IMG/VR virus record: IMGVR_UViG_3300006802_000002
Coordinates: 1-64,000 of that record
Length of the DNA: 64,000 nucleotides
Source of the DNA: a virus
Direction: 5' to 3' (one strand)
Positions within the stretch are counted from its first letter, which is position 1. Every line of letters begins with the position of its first letter. Below the pieces are notes generated by a model. The model was not told the DNA's origin. It did not search any database and saw only the letters and a list, made by a program, of their open reading frames with translations. Below are positions 8,096 through 16,268 of this stretch, piece by piece. A program made the position numbers and the translations under genes.

Positions 8096-8360
8096 AGATA
8101 TTATTTACCTTGACGAAGAAAAGACCATCATTGATTTTCCCAGGAAGATTGGTACGCCTAGGACTTTAGATGATCTCGTATCCAATGGTCGAGGAATTGA
8201 TTGTGCTGCACTGATGTATATTGACAACAATGGTGCCATTAAGTTTCAATGCACTCCTTTAATGGATTGGGGAAATTTAATTAGGTCCTGTAGTTATATT
8301 ATTCATGTTGGTAATGTTATTCAGGATAGATCGCAGACACCTAAAAATAGGTTAGCATAA
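8088..8360 (+). CDS. Hypothetical protein
   Basis: 90 aa from ATG 8088 (GGAAAG upstream); a GTG at 8079 is possible. It overlaps the HNH gene end by 8 bp and its stop overlaps the next start. Contains YLDEEKTIIDFPRKIGTPRT and a cysteine-poor mixed fold. No family recognised. Confidence 0.65.
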   Translation: MARDIIYLDEEKTIIDFPRKIGTPRTLDDLVSNGRGIDCAALMYIDNNGAIKFQCTPLMDWGNLIRSCSYIIHVGNVIQDRSQTPKNRLA

Positions 8361-8578
8361 TGGGTAATCAATTGCGTGCGTTATTTGAAAGCCCTTTAAC
8401 AGAAGAAGTTAAACATCTTATTGATGGCTTTACTAGATATGAAATGTGCCGTCAATGGCGTTTCTCGGGCTTAGGTACTTTTGTATATGGGCCTGTGTAC
8501 GAATATTGGAATAGTAGATTTAGAGAACTTGGGGGATTTTCTCCTGAAATCTCAAAATCCCTCGGCTGGCAATCTTGA
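8360..8578 (+). CDS. Hypothetical protein
   Basis: 72 aa, start overlaps the upstream stop (TAATG). Aromatic-rich middle (FVYGPVYEYWNSRFREL). Unknown function. Confidence 0.62.
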   Translation: MGNQLRALFESPLTEEVKHLIDGFTRYEMCRQWRFSGLGTFVYGPVYEYWNSRFRELGGFSPEISKSLGWQS

Positions 8579-8608
8579 AATACCAATAAAAAGGCTTATA
8601 TTGGAACC

Positions 8609-8905
8609 ATGATTAATAAAGACCCGATTTCAAATCTCCAACATGAGATTGATGGTATTAATAATAAGATAGAACTTATTAGAATTTCCATTCAAAGATC
8701 ACAACAAGAAATGGAAGGCTTTTATAGAATGAAAGCCGACTATGAAAGAGCACTTATAGAATTAAAGCTTGCTGGATTAAAACAAGTAAAAGAATACCCT
8801 GGACTAGAAAGATTGCAGGGAGACAAAGGTATTAATAAGGATACACTTCCTTTTGATCCTGATGAGAACATTAAAGGTAAATTAGTTGGCGATACAACAC
8901 CATAA
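8609..8905 (+). CDS. Hypothetical coiled-coil protein
   Basis: 98 aa. Residues ~9-60 form a heptad-like coiled coil (LQHEIDGINNKIELIRISIQ), followed by an acidic, proline-containing tail. Unknown role; similar short coiled-coil proteins accompany it at 9038. Confidence 0.65.
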   Translation: MINKDPISNLQHEIDGINNKIELIRISIQRSQQEMEGFYRMKADYERALIELKLAGLKQVKEYPGLERLQGDKGINKDTLPFDPDENIKGKLVGDTTP

Positions 8906-9041
8906 CATAACAGCAGATAATTTAGTATCTGTTTTATCTACACCATGGAACCATCACTTTATTACTTATTTTGATGGGAAAGAATGTAGAATAAGAATTT
9001 TATTTTGTTCAATAGAAAGAGTATGGGAGTTACTTAAATGA
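8886..9041 (+). CDS. Hypothetical protein, TTG start
   Basis: 51 aa read from TTG 8886 (AAAGGTAA upstream) to TGA 9041. The frame is coherent (aromatic TPWNHHFITYFDG, basic CRIRILFCSIERVWELL), overlaps the previous gene by 20 bp and the next ATG by 4 bp (ATGA). Without it a 130-bp gap would be left. Unknown function. Confidence 0.5.
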   Translation: MAIQHHNITADNLVSVLSTPWNHHFITYFDGKECRIRILFCSIERVWELLK

Positions 9042-9202
9042 AGTATACATTAGATGTTTTGAACAAGGAATTAGCTTCACATGAGGCTAAGATGGCAGAA
9101 CTACAATCGTCAATGAATGACAAGAATGCGGAATTACAAAAGCTTGGGGCTATTACACAGGAGCTTAAGCTAGCCATTAGAGCTATTAAGACTATGGTGT
9201 AA
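9038..9202 (+). CDS. Short coiled-coil protein
   Basis: 54 aa. Nearly all helical with heptads (LNKELASHEAKMAELQSSMN). Overlaps the previous stop by 4 bp; next ATG follows immediately after its stop. Unknown function. Confidence 0.6.
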   Translation: MKYTLDVLNKELASHEAKMAELQSSMNDKNAELQKLGAITQELKLAIRAIKTMV

Positions 9203-9370
9203 ATGGGACATAATATTAAATTCCCGTATCATGTGAATACATATTTGTATTTAACTAATCCAAAAGATACTTTATTGACTATGTTAGAGATTAGCACATT
9301 CATTGAAGATCAAACTGAAAAATTTAAACAGAATTTATTAGCACATATGAAGGATCAAATTCATGCGTAA
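9203..9370 (+). CDS. Hypothetical protein
   Basis: 55 aa starting directly after the preceding TAA. Begins MGHNIKFPYHVNTYLYLTNP; the second half is helical (EDQTEKFKQNLLAHMKDQI). Overlaps the next ATG by 8 bp. Unknown function. Confidence 0.58.
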   Translation: MGHNIKFPYHVNTYLYLTNPKDTLLTMLEISTFIEDQTEKFKQNLLAHMKDQIHA

Positions 9371-9686
9371 TCGTATCACACTAAAGGGTTTTCGTAAGTG
9401 GCTTATGCGTCAAAAGAATGATAGAGATATGGAGTGTAAGGACGCAAAGAATTGCGCCGTAGCACAATATTTATCCAGTGTGTTTAAGACAAACAGTACT
9501 AGAGTGTATGGCTATAAGGACATGATTTATATGAAAGATGATAGGGTATTCGTTGTAAAATCTCCTAAGATTTTTGATGATTTTATTAAGCGCTTCGACG
9601 GTAATGAAGATTATACAGCGTATGGTGCAAAGATTGCCCTTAAGCAAGTTATGCAAGAACATCAAATTGTGGACGTAAAACACTAA
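9363..9686 (+). CDS. Hypothetical protein
   Basis: 107 aa, basic N-terminus (MRNRITLKGFRKWLMRQKND), Cys at DMECKDAKNCAVAQYL. Short and positively charged; could bind nucleic acid but no fold is recognised. Stop overlaps the next start. Confidence 0.65.
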   Translation: MRNRITLKGFRKWLMRQKNDRDMECKDAKNCAVAQYLSSVFKTNSTRVYGYKDMIYMKDDRVFVVKSPKIFDDFIKRFDGNEDYTAYGAKIALKQVMQEHQIVDVKH

Positions 9687-9757
9687 TGGATATACACGAT
9701 ATTTTAATTTTTATGGGTATTTTATTTTTAGTTAGCATGGGTTTACATTTAATATAA
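9686..9757 (+). CDS. Tiny single-span membrane peptide
   Basis: 23 aa, start overlaps upstream stop (TAATG). Residues 6-23 are a continuous hydrophobic segment (ILIFMGILFLVSMGLHLI). One of several such peptides in the window; role unknown. Confidence 0.5.
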   Translation: MDIHDILIFMGILFLVSMGLHLI

Positions 9758-9767
9758 GGAAATAATT

Positions 9768-9938
9768 ATGACTATTGATAGCACTGTTTTATTAGTTACG
9801 AATAATGTTTGGACTGTTCTAAACGAAGGTAAGAAGCTGCACCCTAGACTTGATAGAGTTAAGATGAAGGAAGAAATCCTTAGCACTGTTGCTGCTGCTT
9901 TAAAGCCTTCTGATACCAGCGTGGATGTTCAGGTATGA
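9768..9938 (+). CDS. Hypothetical protein
   Basis: 56 aa, ATG preceded by AAGGAAATAATT, a good ribosome site. Helical second half (RLDRVKMKEEILSTVAAALK). Overlaps next gene by 4 bp (ATGA). Unknown function. Confidence 0.6.
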   Translation: MTIDSTVLLVTNNVWTVLNEGKKLHPRLDRVKMKEEILSTVAAALKPSDTSVDVQV

Positions 9939-10156
9939 CATTAGAATATCCTGTACAATTAGGTATTCCTCCGACAGCGTGTTATGTGCGAACGGACGAG
10001 CCTGAAATTCTATTAGCGTTTACTAAGTTTTTACTACAGATGAATGATACAACTGCGGCATTCTTTTTAAATATTGTAAATAAGGTTAATCCAGAATGGG
10101 TTGAACCAGCCAAGCAAGTTATACAAAATTGCTTAAGCCTTATTGGTGGGGCTTAA
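9935..10156 (+). CDS. Hypothetical protein
   Basis: 73 aa, coupled to the gene before by ATGA. Contains EPEILLAFTKFLLQM and a hydrophobic helix AAFFLNIVNKV. Unknown function. Confidence 0.6.
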   Translation: MTLEYPVQLGIPPTACYVRTDEPEILLAFTKFLLQMNDTTAAFFLNIVNKVNPEWVEPAKQVIQNCLSLIGGA

Positions 10157-10222
10157 ATGGACGTACTATTTAGCATAGTGATTTGTGTAATTATACTTTT
10201 ATTTGCTGTGGCTTATCTCTAA
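10157..10222 (+). CDS. Tiny single-span membrane peptide
   Basis: 21 aa, ATG directly after the preceding TAA. Almost entirely hydrophobic (VLFSIVICVIILLFAVAYL). Comparable to the peptides at 9686 and 15417. Confidence 0.45.
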   Translation: MDVLFSIVICVIILLFAVAYL

Positions 10223-10350
10223 GGTCGCTAATATAAATTCTTAGAGTACGGGGGTCCCTGATTGTGGTGGGATCGTATAGAATAGCGCGGGATGGGGGCT
10301 ATCTATTTAATAGATAAAGAAATTATTATACTATGTTGAAAGTCATATAA
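10223..10350 (+). ncRNA. Structured leader before DNA polymerase
   Basis: 128 bp without a gene. TAC..GGTCCC / GGGATCGTA (about 10247-10275) forms a bulged stem of nine pairs, and ATCTAT-TTA-ATAGAT forms a second short hairpin near 10300. G-rich runs (GGGGG twice) stand out from the AT-rich surroundings. Either a structured leader controlling polymerase translation or a small RNA; no terminator U-run is evident. Confidence 0.35.
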
Positions 10351-12462
10351 ATGCGAGTAATTTGTGCTGACATTGAAACAACAATCACAATTCTAGATGC
10401 AAAGAAAAAGAAAAAAGACCTATCGCCATTTAATTCAAATAATAAATTAGTTTCTGTTGGTTGGAAATTTATCGAAAACGGAAATATATTGCCGGGAGGA
10501 TATGTATTTTTTCATCATAAAGATTTGCCAAATATAGATGTTGTGAAAAGCTCGAAAGAGTTTCAGACAGCTTTAAGTTCTGCTGATATTTTTGTAGGGC
10601 ACAATGCTAAATTCGACGCTATGTGGCTTGAGCAATGTGGCTTTGTAATCCCTAAAGATATACGTTGTACTATGGTGCGTGAATACGTGCTTAATAGGGG
10701 CGAAAAGGATAGTCTATCTCTTGAGGATTGCTGCATTGCTAATAATGTAGCCCTAAAGAAAAAGGATTTAGTACAGCCCTACCTAGATACTGGAATAATG
10801 TTCGATGAAATTCCTTGGGAAATTGTAGAGGAATACGGCAAGGGTGACGTGCAATCCTGTGCTGAACTATATTTAAATCAAGAGAAATTATATAATTTAG
10901 ATGTGAATAAAGGGTTAATTAAGACCCGTGATATGATGTGTCAATTTACAGATGTTCTGTCTGAAATGGAACAGGCAGGAATTAAAATTGACCAAGCTAG
11001 ACTTAAGCAAGTTGAAAACGAATTCACTAAAGAAAAGACTAACCTAGAGATACGTATTAAAGAACTTATCTCCGAGACCATGGGGGATACTCCTGTTAAT
11101 ATCAATTCCCCAGAACAGTTATCTAAGGTCATTTATTCTAGGTCTCCACGAGATAAAGCAAAGTGGATAAAGACTTTTAATATTGGTTTGAATGTTCAAA
11201 ACAAGCCGCTTAAACGCCCCTATATGGAGCCCTATGAATTCAGAAATAATGTCAGCGCATTGTGTGAAACTGCTTATAAGACAACAGCTAGCCAATGTAA
11301 TAGCTGCACAGGTATGGGATACTTTTTTAAACAGAAAAAGAACGGTGAAAACTTCAAGAAAAGCACTAAATGTCCAAATTGTGAAGGTTCCGGCCTTTCG
11401 TATATTAAAACCGACGAAGTGGCCGGGTTTAAATTAATGCCTACTGGTGTGGATGATTGTGCTACTGGTGGGTTTAGTACAGACAAAGAAACATTAGAAA
11501 AGCTTTTAGATAAATCTAGAGGTAAAAAGAATGATAAAGCTGTAGAATTTCTTACAGCAATTATCAGAGTATCAGCATTAGACACGTACATTAATAGTTT
11601 TGTTAAAGGTATTGAAAGAGGAACACAAGCAAATGGCGTCCTTCATGCAAAGTTTAACCAGACGATTACATCTACCGGAAGATTGTCTAGTACAGACCCT
11701 AACCTTCAAAACCAGCCAAGAGGGAATACCTTTCCTATCAGGGGTGTCTTTATTTCAAGATGGGCAGGAAGTGGTGGAACATTATGCGAAACAGACTTCT
11801 CCCAACTTGAGTTTAGATGTGCTGGACATCTTGCAGAGTGCTCTACAGTACGAAATGACGTTCTCGCAGGATTAGACGTACACAGTCAAACAGCTAAAAT
11901 TCTAACTGATGCTGGACAAGAGACAAATAGACAAGATGCTAAACCTCACACATTTAAACCTTTATATGGGGGATTAAGTGGCACAGACGCAGAAGTTACG
12001 TATTATAAGGCGTTTCTTGATAAGTATACTGGCGTTAAAAATTGGCATGTAAAATTACAAGAAGAAGCCATTAAATATAAGAAAATTACTCTACCTACAG
12101 GAAGGGAATACAGCTTTCCTTGGGTCATTCGTAATAGATGGGGTGGGGCTACCCATAAAACGCAGATTGTAAATTATCCTGTACAGGGGTTTGCAACTGC
12201 CGACATTGTGCCTCTGTCAATGATTTATTTAAAGCGCGAATATAAAAGATTGGGACTGAAAAGCTTGATTTGCCTAACCGTACATGATAGCATTGTTACC
12301 GATGTTTTCCCTGGCGAACTGGAAATTGTTGTAAAACTTCATAAAAATCTACATGGAATTGCAGAGCAAGCCTTGAAAGATTATTACGGAATTACTATGT
12401 ATGTCCCGTTAGACAGTGAAACAAAAGTCGGACCCAATCTAATTGAAATGAAGAAGGTCTAA
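10351..12462 (+). CDS. Family A DNA polymerase with 3'-5' exonuclease and DnaJ-type zinc insert
   Basis: 703 aa replicative polymerase. Exonuclease motif I is ADIETT (residues 6-11, catalytic D7/E9). Polymerase motif A ETDFSQLEFR (~residue 480), motif B QDAKPHTFKPLYGG (~530-543) and motif C TVHDSI (~643) supply the metal-binding and O-helix residues. Between the two domains lies a cysteine module: CNSCTGMG at ~316 and CPNCEGSG at ~341, the CxxCxGxG repeat of DnaJ chaperones. This arrangement was described for the SAR116 phage HMO-2011. The insert sits where T7 polymerase has no equivalent, and may bind DNA or a partner. No thioredoxin-binding loop is obvious. The structured stretch 10223-10350 precedes the ATG. 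Confidence 0.93.
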   Translation: MRVICADIETTITILDAKKKKKDLSPFNSNNKLVSVGWKFIENGNILPGGYVFFHHKDLPNIDVVKSSKEFQTALSSADIFVGHNAKFDAMWLEQCGFVIPKDIRCTMVREYVLNRGEKDSLSLEDCCIANNVALKKKDLVQPYLDTGIMFDEIPWEIVEEYGKGDVQSCAELYLNQEKLYNLDVNKGLIKTRDMMCQFTDVLSEMEQAGIKIDQARLKQVENEFTKEKTNLEIRIKELISETMGDTPVNINSPEQLSKVIYSRSPRDKAKWIKTFNIGLNVQNKPLKRPYMEPYEFRNNVSALCETAYKTTASQCNSCTGMGYFFKQKKNGENFKKSTKCPNCEGSGLSYIKTDEVAGFKLMPTGVDDCATGGFSTDKETLEKLLDKSRGKKNDKAVEFLTAIIRVSALDTYINSFVKGIERGTQANGVLHAKFNQTITSTGRLSSTDPNLQNQPRGNTFPIRGVFISRWAGSGGTLCETDFSQLEFRCAGHLAECSTVRNDVLAGLDVHSQTAKILTDAGQETNRQDAKPHTFKPLYGGLSGTDAEVTYYKAFLDKYTGVKNWHVKLQEEAIKYKKITLPTGREYSFPWVIRNRWGGATHKTQIVNYPVQGFATADIVPLSMIYLKREYKRLGLKSLICLTVHDSIVTDVFPGELEIVVKLHKNLHGIAEQALKDYYGITMYVPLDSETKVGPNLIEMKKV

Positions 12463-12636
12463 ATGGAAAACTTAACTGTAAAATACTACATGGGTTATGA
12501 TAGTGCTTCTCCCAACAACTATGAAATGCTTAATGGTCCCACAATTATTCGTTGTGATATTTCTTTAACTAAGGTACGTAAAGAAGATATTAAAGCTATT
12601 ATTAAACATTTAGAAATTATTGAAGGAAAACTATAA
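12463..12636 (+). CDS. Small hypothetical protein
   Basis: 57 aa, ATG directly follows the polymerase stop. The C-terminal half (CDISLTKVRKEDIKAIIKHL) repeats the strand-LT-x-E/D-D-helix pattern found in the small proteins around 3.7-5.5 kb. Unknown function. Confidence 0.6.
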   Translation: MENLTVKYYMGYDSASPNNYEMLNGPTIIRCDISLTKVRKEDIKAIIKHLEIIEGKL

Positions 12637-12639
12637 AAT

Positions 12640-13515
12640 ATGACTGAGAATTTACCAGTAACTATTGATTTATCGGATGAAGAACTAAATAGACAATTAG
12701 GTATTACTCAAGAGAGTTCAGGTCCAATTGTCCCAAGACTTAAGATTAATTCTTTAGCAGAAGACGAAAATGACAAGCCACTACAAATGGGTACTTTTTA
12801 TATTGATGAAAAGGACCAACCAAGAGCGTATGCTAAAGAAGTTAAAATTCGTATTGTGACTAGAGTATTCCAATATCAGCATTTCTCGCAAGAAGAAAAG
12901 AAGATGTTGGACGAAAGCGTTATGCTTCCAAGTCTATTCGCTGAATTCCCTTCTTCCAGTGGCAAGATTAGATGTGGTAAGCTTTCAAAGAAACAGGCTG
13001 AGGGAGTTACTTTAAGCCCTGAACAAGCTAAAATTCAGAAGGAAGTCAAGTGCCGTATGTTCGTATTCTGCATGGTATCATTTACAGGTACTACAGTAGA
13101 CGGACAAGAGGTTGTGTACACTGATAAGCCTGTTCTATGGGTTCCTAGTCAATCGGCTTTCGTTATTGTTGATGATGTTCTAAAGTCTTTCGATAAGCAA
13201 AAGAGAGCAGCTATTAAATATCCTGTGTCTCTAAAGCTTAAGAAAGAAAAGAATGGTAACGTGATTTATTTTAATCCCGTTCCAACCATCACCAGCGAAC
13301 CCGCAACATTAACTAAGATTGATGAAGAAGCCATTAATTCGGCTAGAGACTTTATCGCAGAAACTAATAAGCGTGTTAAGGCTAACTATGCACGCTCATT
13401 AAACAAGGCTCCAAATACTGCTACAGATAGCGCGGACAATGCTACTGTAGTATCTGTTGGTGCTAAGGTTACTAAGACTACAGATAAAGACTTAGACGAC
13501 GAAATTCCTTTCTAA
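12640..13515 (+). CDS. Probable single-stranded DNA-binding protein
   Basis: 291 aa. The last residues are acidic and end DLDDEIPF, the classic SSB-type tail that recruits partner proteins. The central region (~60-200) is beta-rich with repeated aromatics (KIRIVTRVFQYQHFSQEEKK, VFCMVSFTGTTVDGQEVVY), compatible with an OB fold. Position between DNA polymerase and recombination nucleases fits a replication SSB such as T7 gp2.5. No family motif is diagnostic, so this is an inference from tail and context. Confidence 0.6.
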   Translation: MTENLPVTIDLSDEELNRQLGITQESSGPIVPRLKINSLAEDENDKPLQMGTFYIDEKDQPRAYAKEVKIRIVTRVFQYQHFSQEEKKMLDESVMLPSLFAEFPSSSGKIRCGKLSKKQAEGVTLSPEQAKIQKEVKCRMFVFCMVSFTGTTVDGQEVVYTDKPVLWVPSQSAFVIVDDVLKSFDKQKRAAIKYPVSLKLKKEKNGNVIYFNPVPTITSEPATLTKIDEEAINSARDFIAETNKRVKANYARSLNKAPNTATDSADNATVVSVGAKVTKTTDKDLDDEIPF

Positions 13516-13519
13516 ATTA

Positions 13520-13645
13520 ATTTAGCAGCGCAACGACTTCAAGGCCCCACCATTGTCGCTGGAAGTAGGCGCCTTCCTGGAATACTGACGACACGTTGAA
13601 GAATGCGAAGGGAATGCTGTGGGCTGGACCCTTCGCTAATTTATA
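13520..13645 (+). ncRNA. Candidate small structured RNA
   Basis: Unusually GC-rich for this genome. Outer stem TTAGC/GCTAA (about 13523-13527/13634-13638) encloses hairpin GCGAAGGG/CCCTTCGC (8 bp, about 13607-13637), CTTCAA/TTGAAG, CGAC/GTCG and GGAAG/CTTCC pairs; some are alternatives. No ORF crosses it and no T-run follows. Could be a riboswitch-like leader for the genes at 13658 and 13826 or a stand-alone RNA. Confidence 0.45.
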
Positions 13646-13657
13646 TGAGGATACACC

Positions 13658-13822
13658 ATGGAAGTTTTAAATTCAAATACTGTCGATGTTCGTTTTACTG
13701 TGTCTGAAATGACTGAAATCTTTAATTATTTAATTACGTCTAATAAAAAGAATAAGCCTCAAACTGTCCTAGAATTTGAAGAACTATTAGAAAATGTTCT
13801 ACTATTAGAAAATGTTCTGTAA
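13658..13822 (+). CDS. Small protein of the strand-LT-helix set
   Basis: 54 aa, ATG with GAGGATACACC upstream. Begins MEVLNSNTVDVRFTVSEMTE then a helix, matching the small family around 3.7-5.3 kb. The 3' end holds an 18-bp tandem duplication (CTATTAGAAAATGTTCTA repeated with one change) that doubles the peptide LLENVL. Unknown function. Confidence 0.6.
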   Translation: MEVLNSNTVDVRFTVSEMTEIFNYLITSNKKNKPQTVLEFEELLENVLLLENVL

Positions 13823-13825
13823 ATT

Positions 13826-14725
13826 ATGGCACATTATATTGAAGAAAAATTAAAGTTTTATTTGGATAAGGTTAATACTAATCCAGACATGCTTTCTAAA
13901 GAGTTAATGGACGAAATCCAAAACGCTATTGGAAAAGCGTTGCATAAGCAATTTAATGAGGTACAGGGTAAATTTAGGTTCTCTATGTCTGCTATTGGTA
14001 GGCCCTTGTGTCAATTACAGATGCACAAGAATAATCAGCCAAAGCTAGATAGAGAGTACAATGATACCATTAAAATGCTTTATGGTGACATCATTGAAGC
14101 GTTAATTGTGCCTATCATGAAGGCTGCGGGTATCACAATTCAAAGTGCTCAGGAGCACGTTGTATTAAAGCTTAAGTGGTTGTCTGGGGAATTGGATATT
14201 CCAGGAACTTTAGACCTTGTTATTGATAATCTTGTATGGGATGTTAAGTCTGTATCAGGATGGGCATTTAAGAATAAATTCACCAGCTATGAAAGTGTAA
14301 AAGCGGACGACGCCTTTGGGTATGTGCCTCAATTATATCTTTATGGCAAAGCTAAAGGATTAAAAGTAGGCGGCTGGATACTTATTTGTAAAGAAACTGG
14401 TGAAATTAGAGTAGTTGAATTCCCACAAGACCAAGAAGAAGAACAGAAGCAAGTTCTAGTAGAAGTTACTAATAATGTTAAGGAGATTATAGAAGGGGCA
14501 CCCTTTCGTAGATCATTCCAAGACATTCAGGAAAAGTTTAGAAAGAATTTCACAGGAAGTAGGTACCTCTGCAAAACCTGCGAATTCTGTCCTTATAGAT
14601 TTACCTGTTGGACCGATCTCGTTCACTCTAAAGCCCTACGAAGTGAGGCAAAGGACCCCCCTTGGAGATACTACACTCACATTGAAGGAAACAAGAAAAA
14701 TGAAGATAGCATCAGCCAAAGCTAA
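13826..14725 (+). CDS. Cas4/RecB-like PD-(D/E)xK exonuclease
   Basis: 299 aa. The nuclease core is GELDIPGTLDLVIDNLVWDVKSVSG (D ... D/E-x-K with the V-WDVKS lysine), followed by YVPQLYLYGKA, the QxxxY helix of RecB-family nucleases. A C-terminal cysteine cluster (RYLCKTCEFCPYRFTCW) plus an upstream Cys resembles the iron-sulphur cluster of Cas4 and AddB. Such phage enzymes process DNA ends during recombination and replication. The next gene, another nuclease, overlaps its end, making a nuclease pair. High confidence in fold, moderate in exact role. Confidence 0.8.
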   Translation: MAHYIEEKLKFYLDKVNTNPDMLSKELMDEIQNAIGKALHKQFNEVQGKFRFSMSAIGRPLCQLQMHKNNQPKLDREYNDTIKMLYGDIIEALIVPIMKAAGITIQSAQEHVVLKLKWLSGELDIPGTLDLVIDNLVWDVKSVSGWAFKNKFTSYESVKADDAFGYVPQLYLYGKAKGLKVGGWILICKETGEIRVVEFPQDQEEEQKQVLVEVTNNVKEIIEGAPFRRSFQDIQEKFRKNFTGSRYLCKTCEFCPYRFTCWTDLVHSKALRSEAKDPPWRYYTHIEGNKKNEDSISQS

Positions 14726-15047
14726 AGGCCGTAAGCTACAACAATGGGTACGTGACAAGATTATTGGCATGTATCAAGACTTATCTACAAGAGACGTAAT
14801 TAGCACAGGAATGGGGCAACAAGGGGAAGACGTTAGATTATCCGAGGCTGCATTTAAAAAGTTCCCCTTTAGCGTGGAATGTAAAAATCAAGCTAAAATG
14901 AAGCCTGTATATGATGCCCATTACCAAGCTAAGAAACAGGGTGCTGGAGAACCTTTATTAATTATTAAAATGAATGGTGAAAAGCCTCTAGCTATTATAG
15001 ATGCTGATTATTTCTTTAAAATTTGGAAAGACATTAATGGAAAATAA
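14700..15047 (+). CDS. PD-(D/E)xK-type nuclease, possibly a Holliday-junction resolvase
   Basis: 115 aa from ATG 14700, which overlaps the upstream gene; a longer frame from 14643 runs inside it. Contains KGRKLQQWVRDKI, GQQGEDVRLS (catalytic Asp) and FPFSVECKNQ (E-x-K), the arrangement of small archaeal/phage resolvase-like nucleases. Would resolve branched replication intermediates before packaging. Assignment from motifs only. Confidence 0.6.
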   Translation: MKIASAKAKGRKLQQWVRDKIIGMYQDLSTRDVISTGMGQQGEDVRLSEAAFKKFPFSVECKNQAKMKPVYDAHYQAKKQGAGEPLLIIKMNGEKPLAIIDADYFFKIWKDINGK

Positions 15048-15417
15048 TGAAGACCCAAACTTAGCACCATTACCGGACATTATTGATGATGGTCAAGAGA
15101 CAGGTAAAGTTATTATAGGTTTACCTAAAGGTTCTGTAGGATTAGTAATTACTCCAACTAGAAATAACGAAGGGTATGGAGTAAATGTTGTAGCTAATTT
15201 TAATCCTGATTTACCTGTAACTATTTCTCAGGCTATTTGGGGATTAATTAAAGGTTGTTTAGCTGCTATTAAATATAAGAAGGAAAGCCTATACCGATTA
15301 GCCATTATTGAAACACGTAAAGAAAGAGCGACAGAAATTAATGCGGATGATGTTACTTGGAATAAAGATACTCCAAAACATTATCTAGCAGAAGCTGGCG
15401 TAAAAGGAAACGCATAA
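15037..15417 (+). CDS. Hypothetical protein
   Basis: 126 aa from ATG 15037 (overlaps the nuclease by 11 bp); earlier starts lie inside that gene. Starts acidic (MENNEDPNLAPLPDIIDD), then alternating hydrophobic strands (GLVITPTRNNEGYGVNVVAN). No family recognised. Stop overlaps the next start. Confidence 0.65.
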   Translation: MENNEDPNLAPLPDIIDDGQETGKVIIGLPKGSVGLVITPTRNNEGYGVNVVANFNPDLPVTISQAIWGLIKGCLAAIKYKKESLYRLAIIETRKERATEINADDVTWNKDTPKHYLAEAGVKGNA

Positions 15418-15485
15418 TGTCTGAAGACTTTTATTTTATTGTTGTTATGTTATCTATTTGTATGACTATTATGGTAGTGTTTTAA
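15417..15485 (+). CDS. Tiny single-span membrane peptide
   Basis: 22 aa, coupled to both neighbours by TAATG. Acidic start MSED then a hydrophobic run to the end (IVVMLSICMTIMVVF). Unknown role. Confidence 0.5.
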   Translation: MSEDFYFIVVMLSICMTIMVVF

Positions 15486-16267
15486 TGTATAAAAGATCAC
15501 ATTTAATTATCGGAGACCCCCACAGAAAACCTGATGAAAATCCTAGACGATTTGAATGGTTAGGTAATGCTATCGTAGATTTAAAGCCAGATGTCGTTGT
15601 GTGTATGGGTGATTTTAATGATATGGGTTCCCTGTCCAGCTACGATAAAGGCAAAAAATCTTTTGAGGGCAAGCGTATTGAAGCCGATATTGAGGCTTCC
15701 TATATAGGTCTCAAGCTGATTAGAAGCCCTCTAGAAAGCTATTGGGCACGCCAAAAGAAGGCTAAGGATAGGCTCTATAATCCCGAATTTGAAATGCTTG
15801 GGGGAAATCACGATGAGGCTCGTATTGAGCGTGTGATTAACTCCAATCCAGAACTTGAGGGTTTAATTTCAATTGAAAAACTCGGTTATGAAAAGTATGG
15901 CTGGAATTATACGAGATATACTCAACCTCGTATTATCGATGGCATTGCTTATTGCCATCATTTTGCTTCTGGCATTATGGGCAAGCCTATTGGTGGTAAA
16001 AACATGGCTAGAGCGCTTATTCAAACAAACCTACAATCCTCCACAGTCGGACACGATCATGGATTTCATTACGCATTCCAACCTAGGGCTGATGGGACAA
16101 TGGTACACGGATTATCTGCTGGATGTTATACAGAAGATAACCCAAAGTATGCGGAAGGGGCTGATAAATTCTGGTGGAGAGGCTTAATTCTCAAAACTAA
16201 CGTGCACGATGGTGAATATTCTTTAAAACAGTTTAGTATGGATGAAGTGAAAGCTAATTGGGGTTAA
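15485..16267 (+). CDS. Metallophosphoesterase
   Basis: 260 aa from ATG 15485. Calcineurin-like signature: GDPH (residues 10-13), VVCMGDFNDMG, LGGNHDE, ...YCHHF and VGHDHG, giving the usual two-metal site (D, H, D, N, H, H). It would hydrolyse phosphomonoester or diester bonds; the substrate is not predictable, although phage versions sit among nucleic-acid genes as here. The longer frame from 15458 adds unlikely residues and overlaps the membrane peptide. Confidence 0.85.
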   Translation: MYKRSHLIIGDPHRKPDENPRRFEWLGNAIVDLKPDVVVCMGDFNDMGSLSSYDKGKKSFEGKRIEADIEASYIGLKLIRSPLESYWARQKKAKDRLYNPEFEMLGGNHDEARIERVINSNPELEGLISIEKLGYEKYGWNYTRYTQPRIIDGIAYCHHFASGIMGKPIGGKNMARALIQTNLQSSTVGHDHGFHYAFQPRADGTMVHGLSAGCYTEDNPKYAEGADKFWWRGLILKTNVHDGEYSLKQFSMDEVKANWG

Positions 16268-16268
16268 T

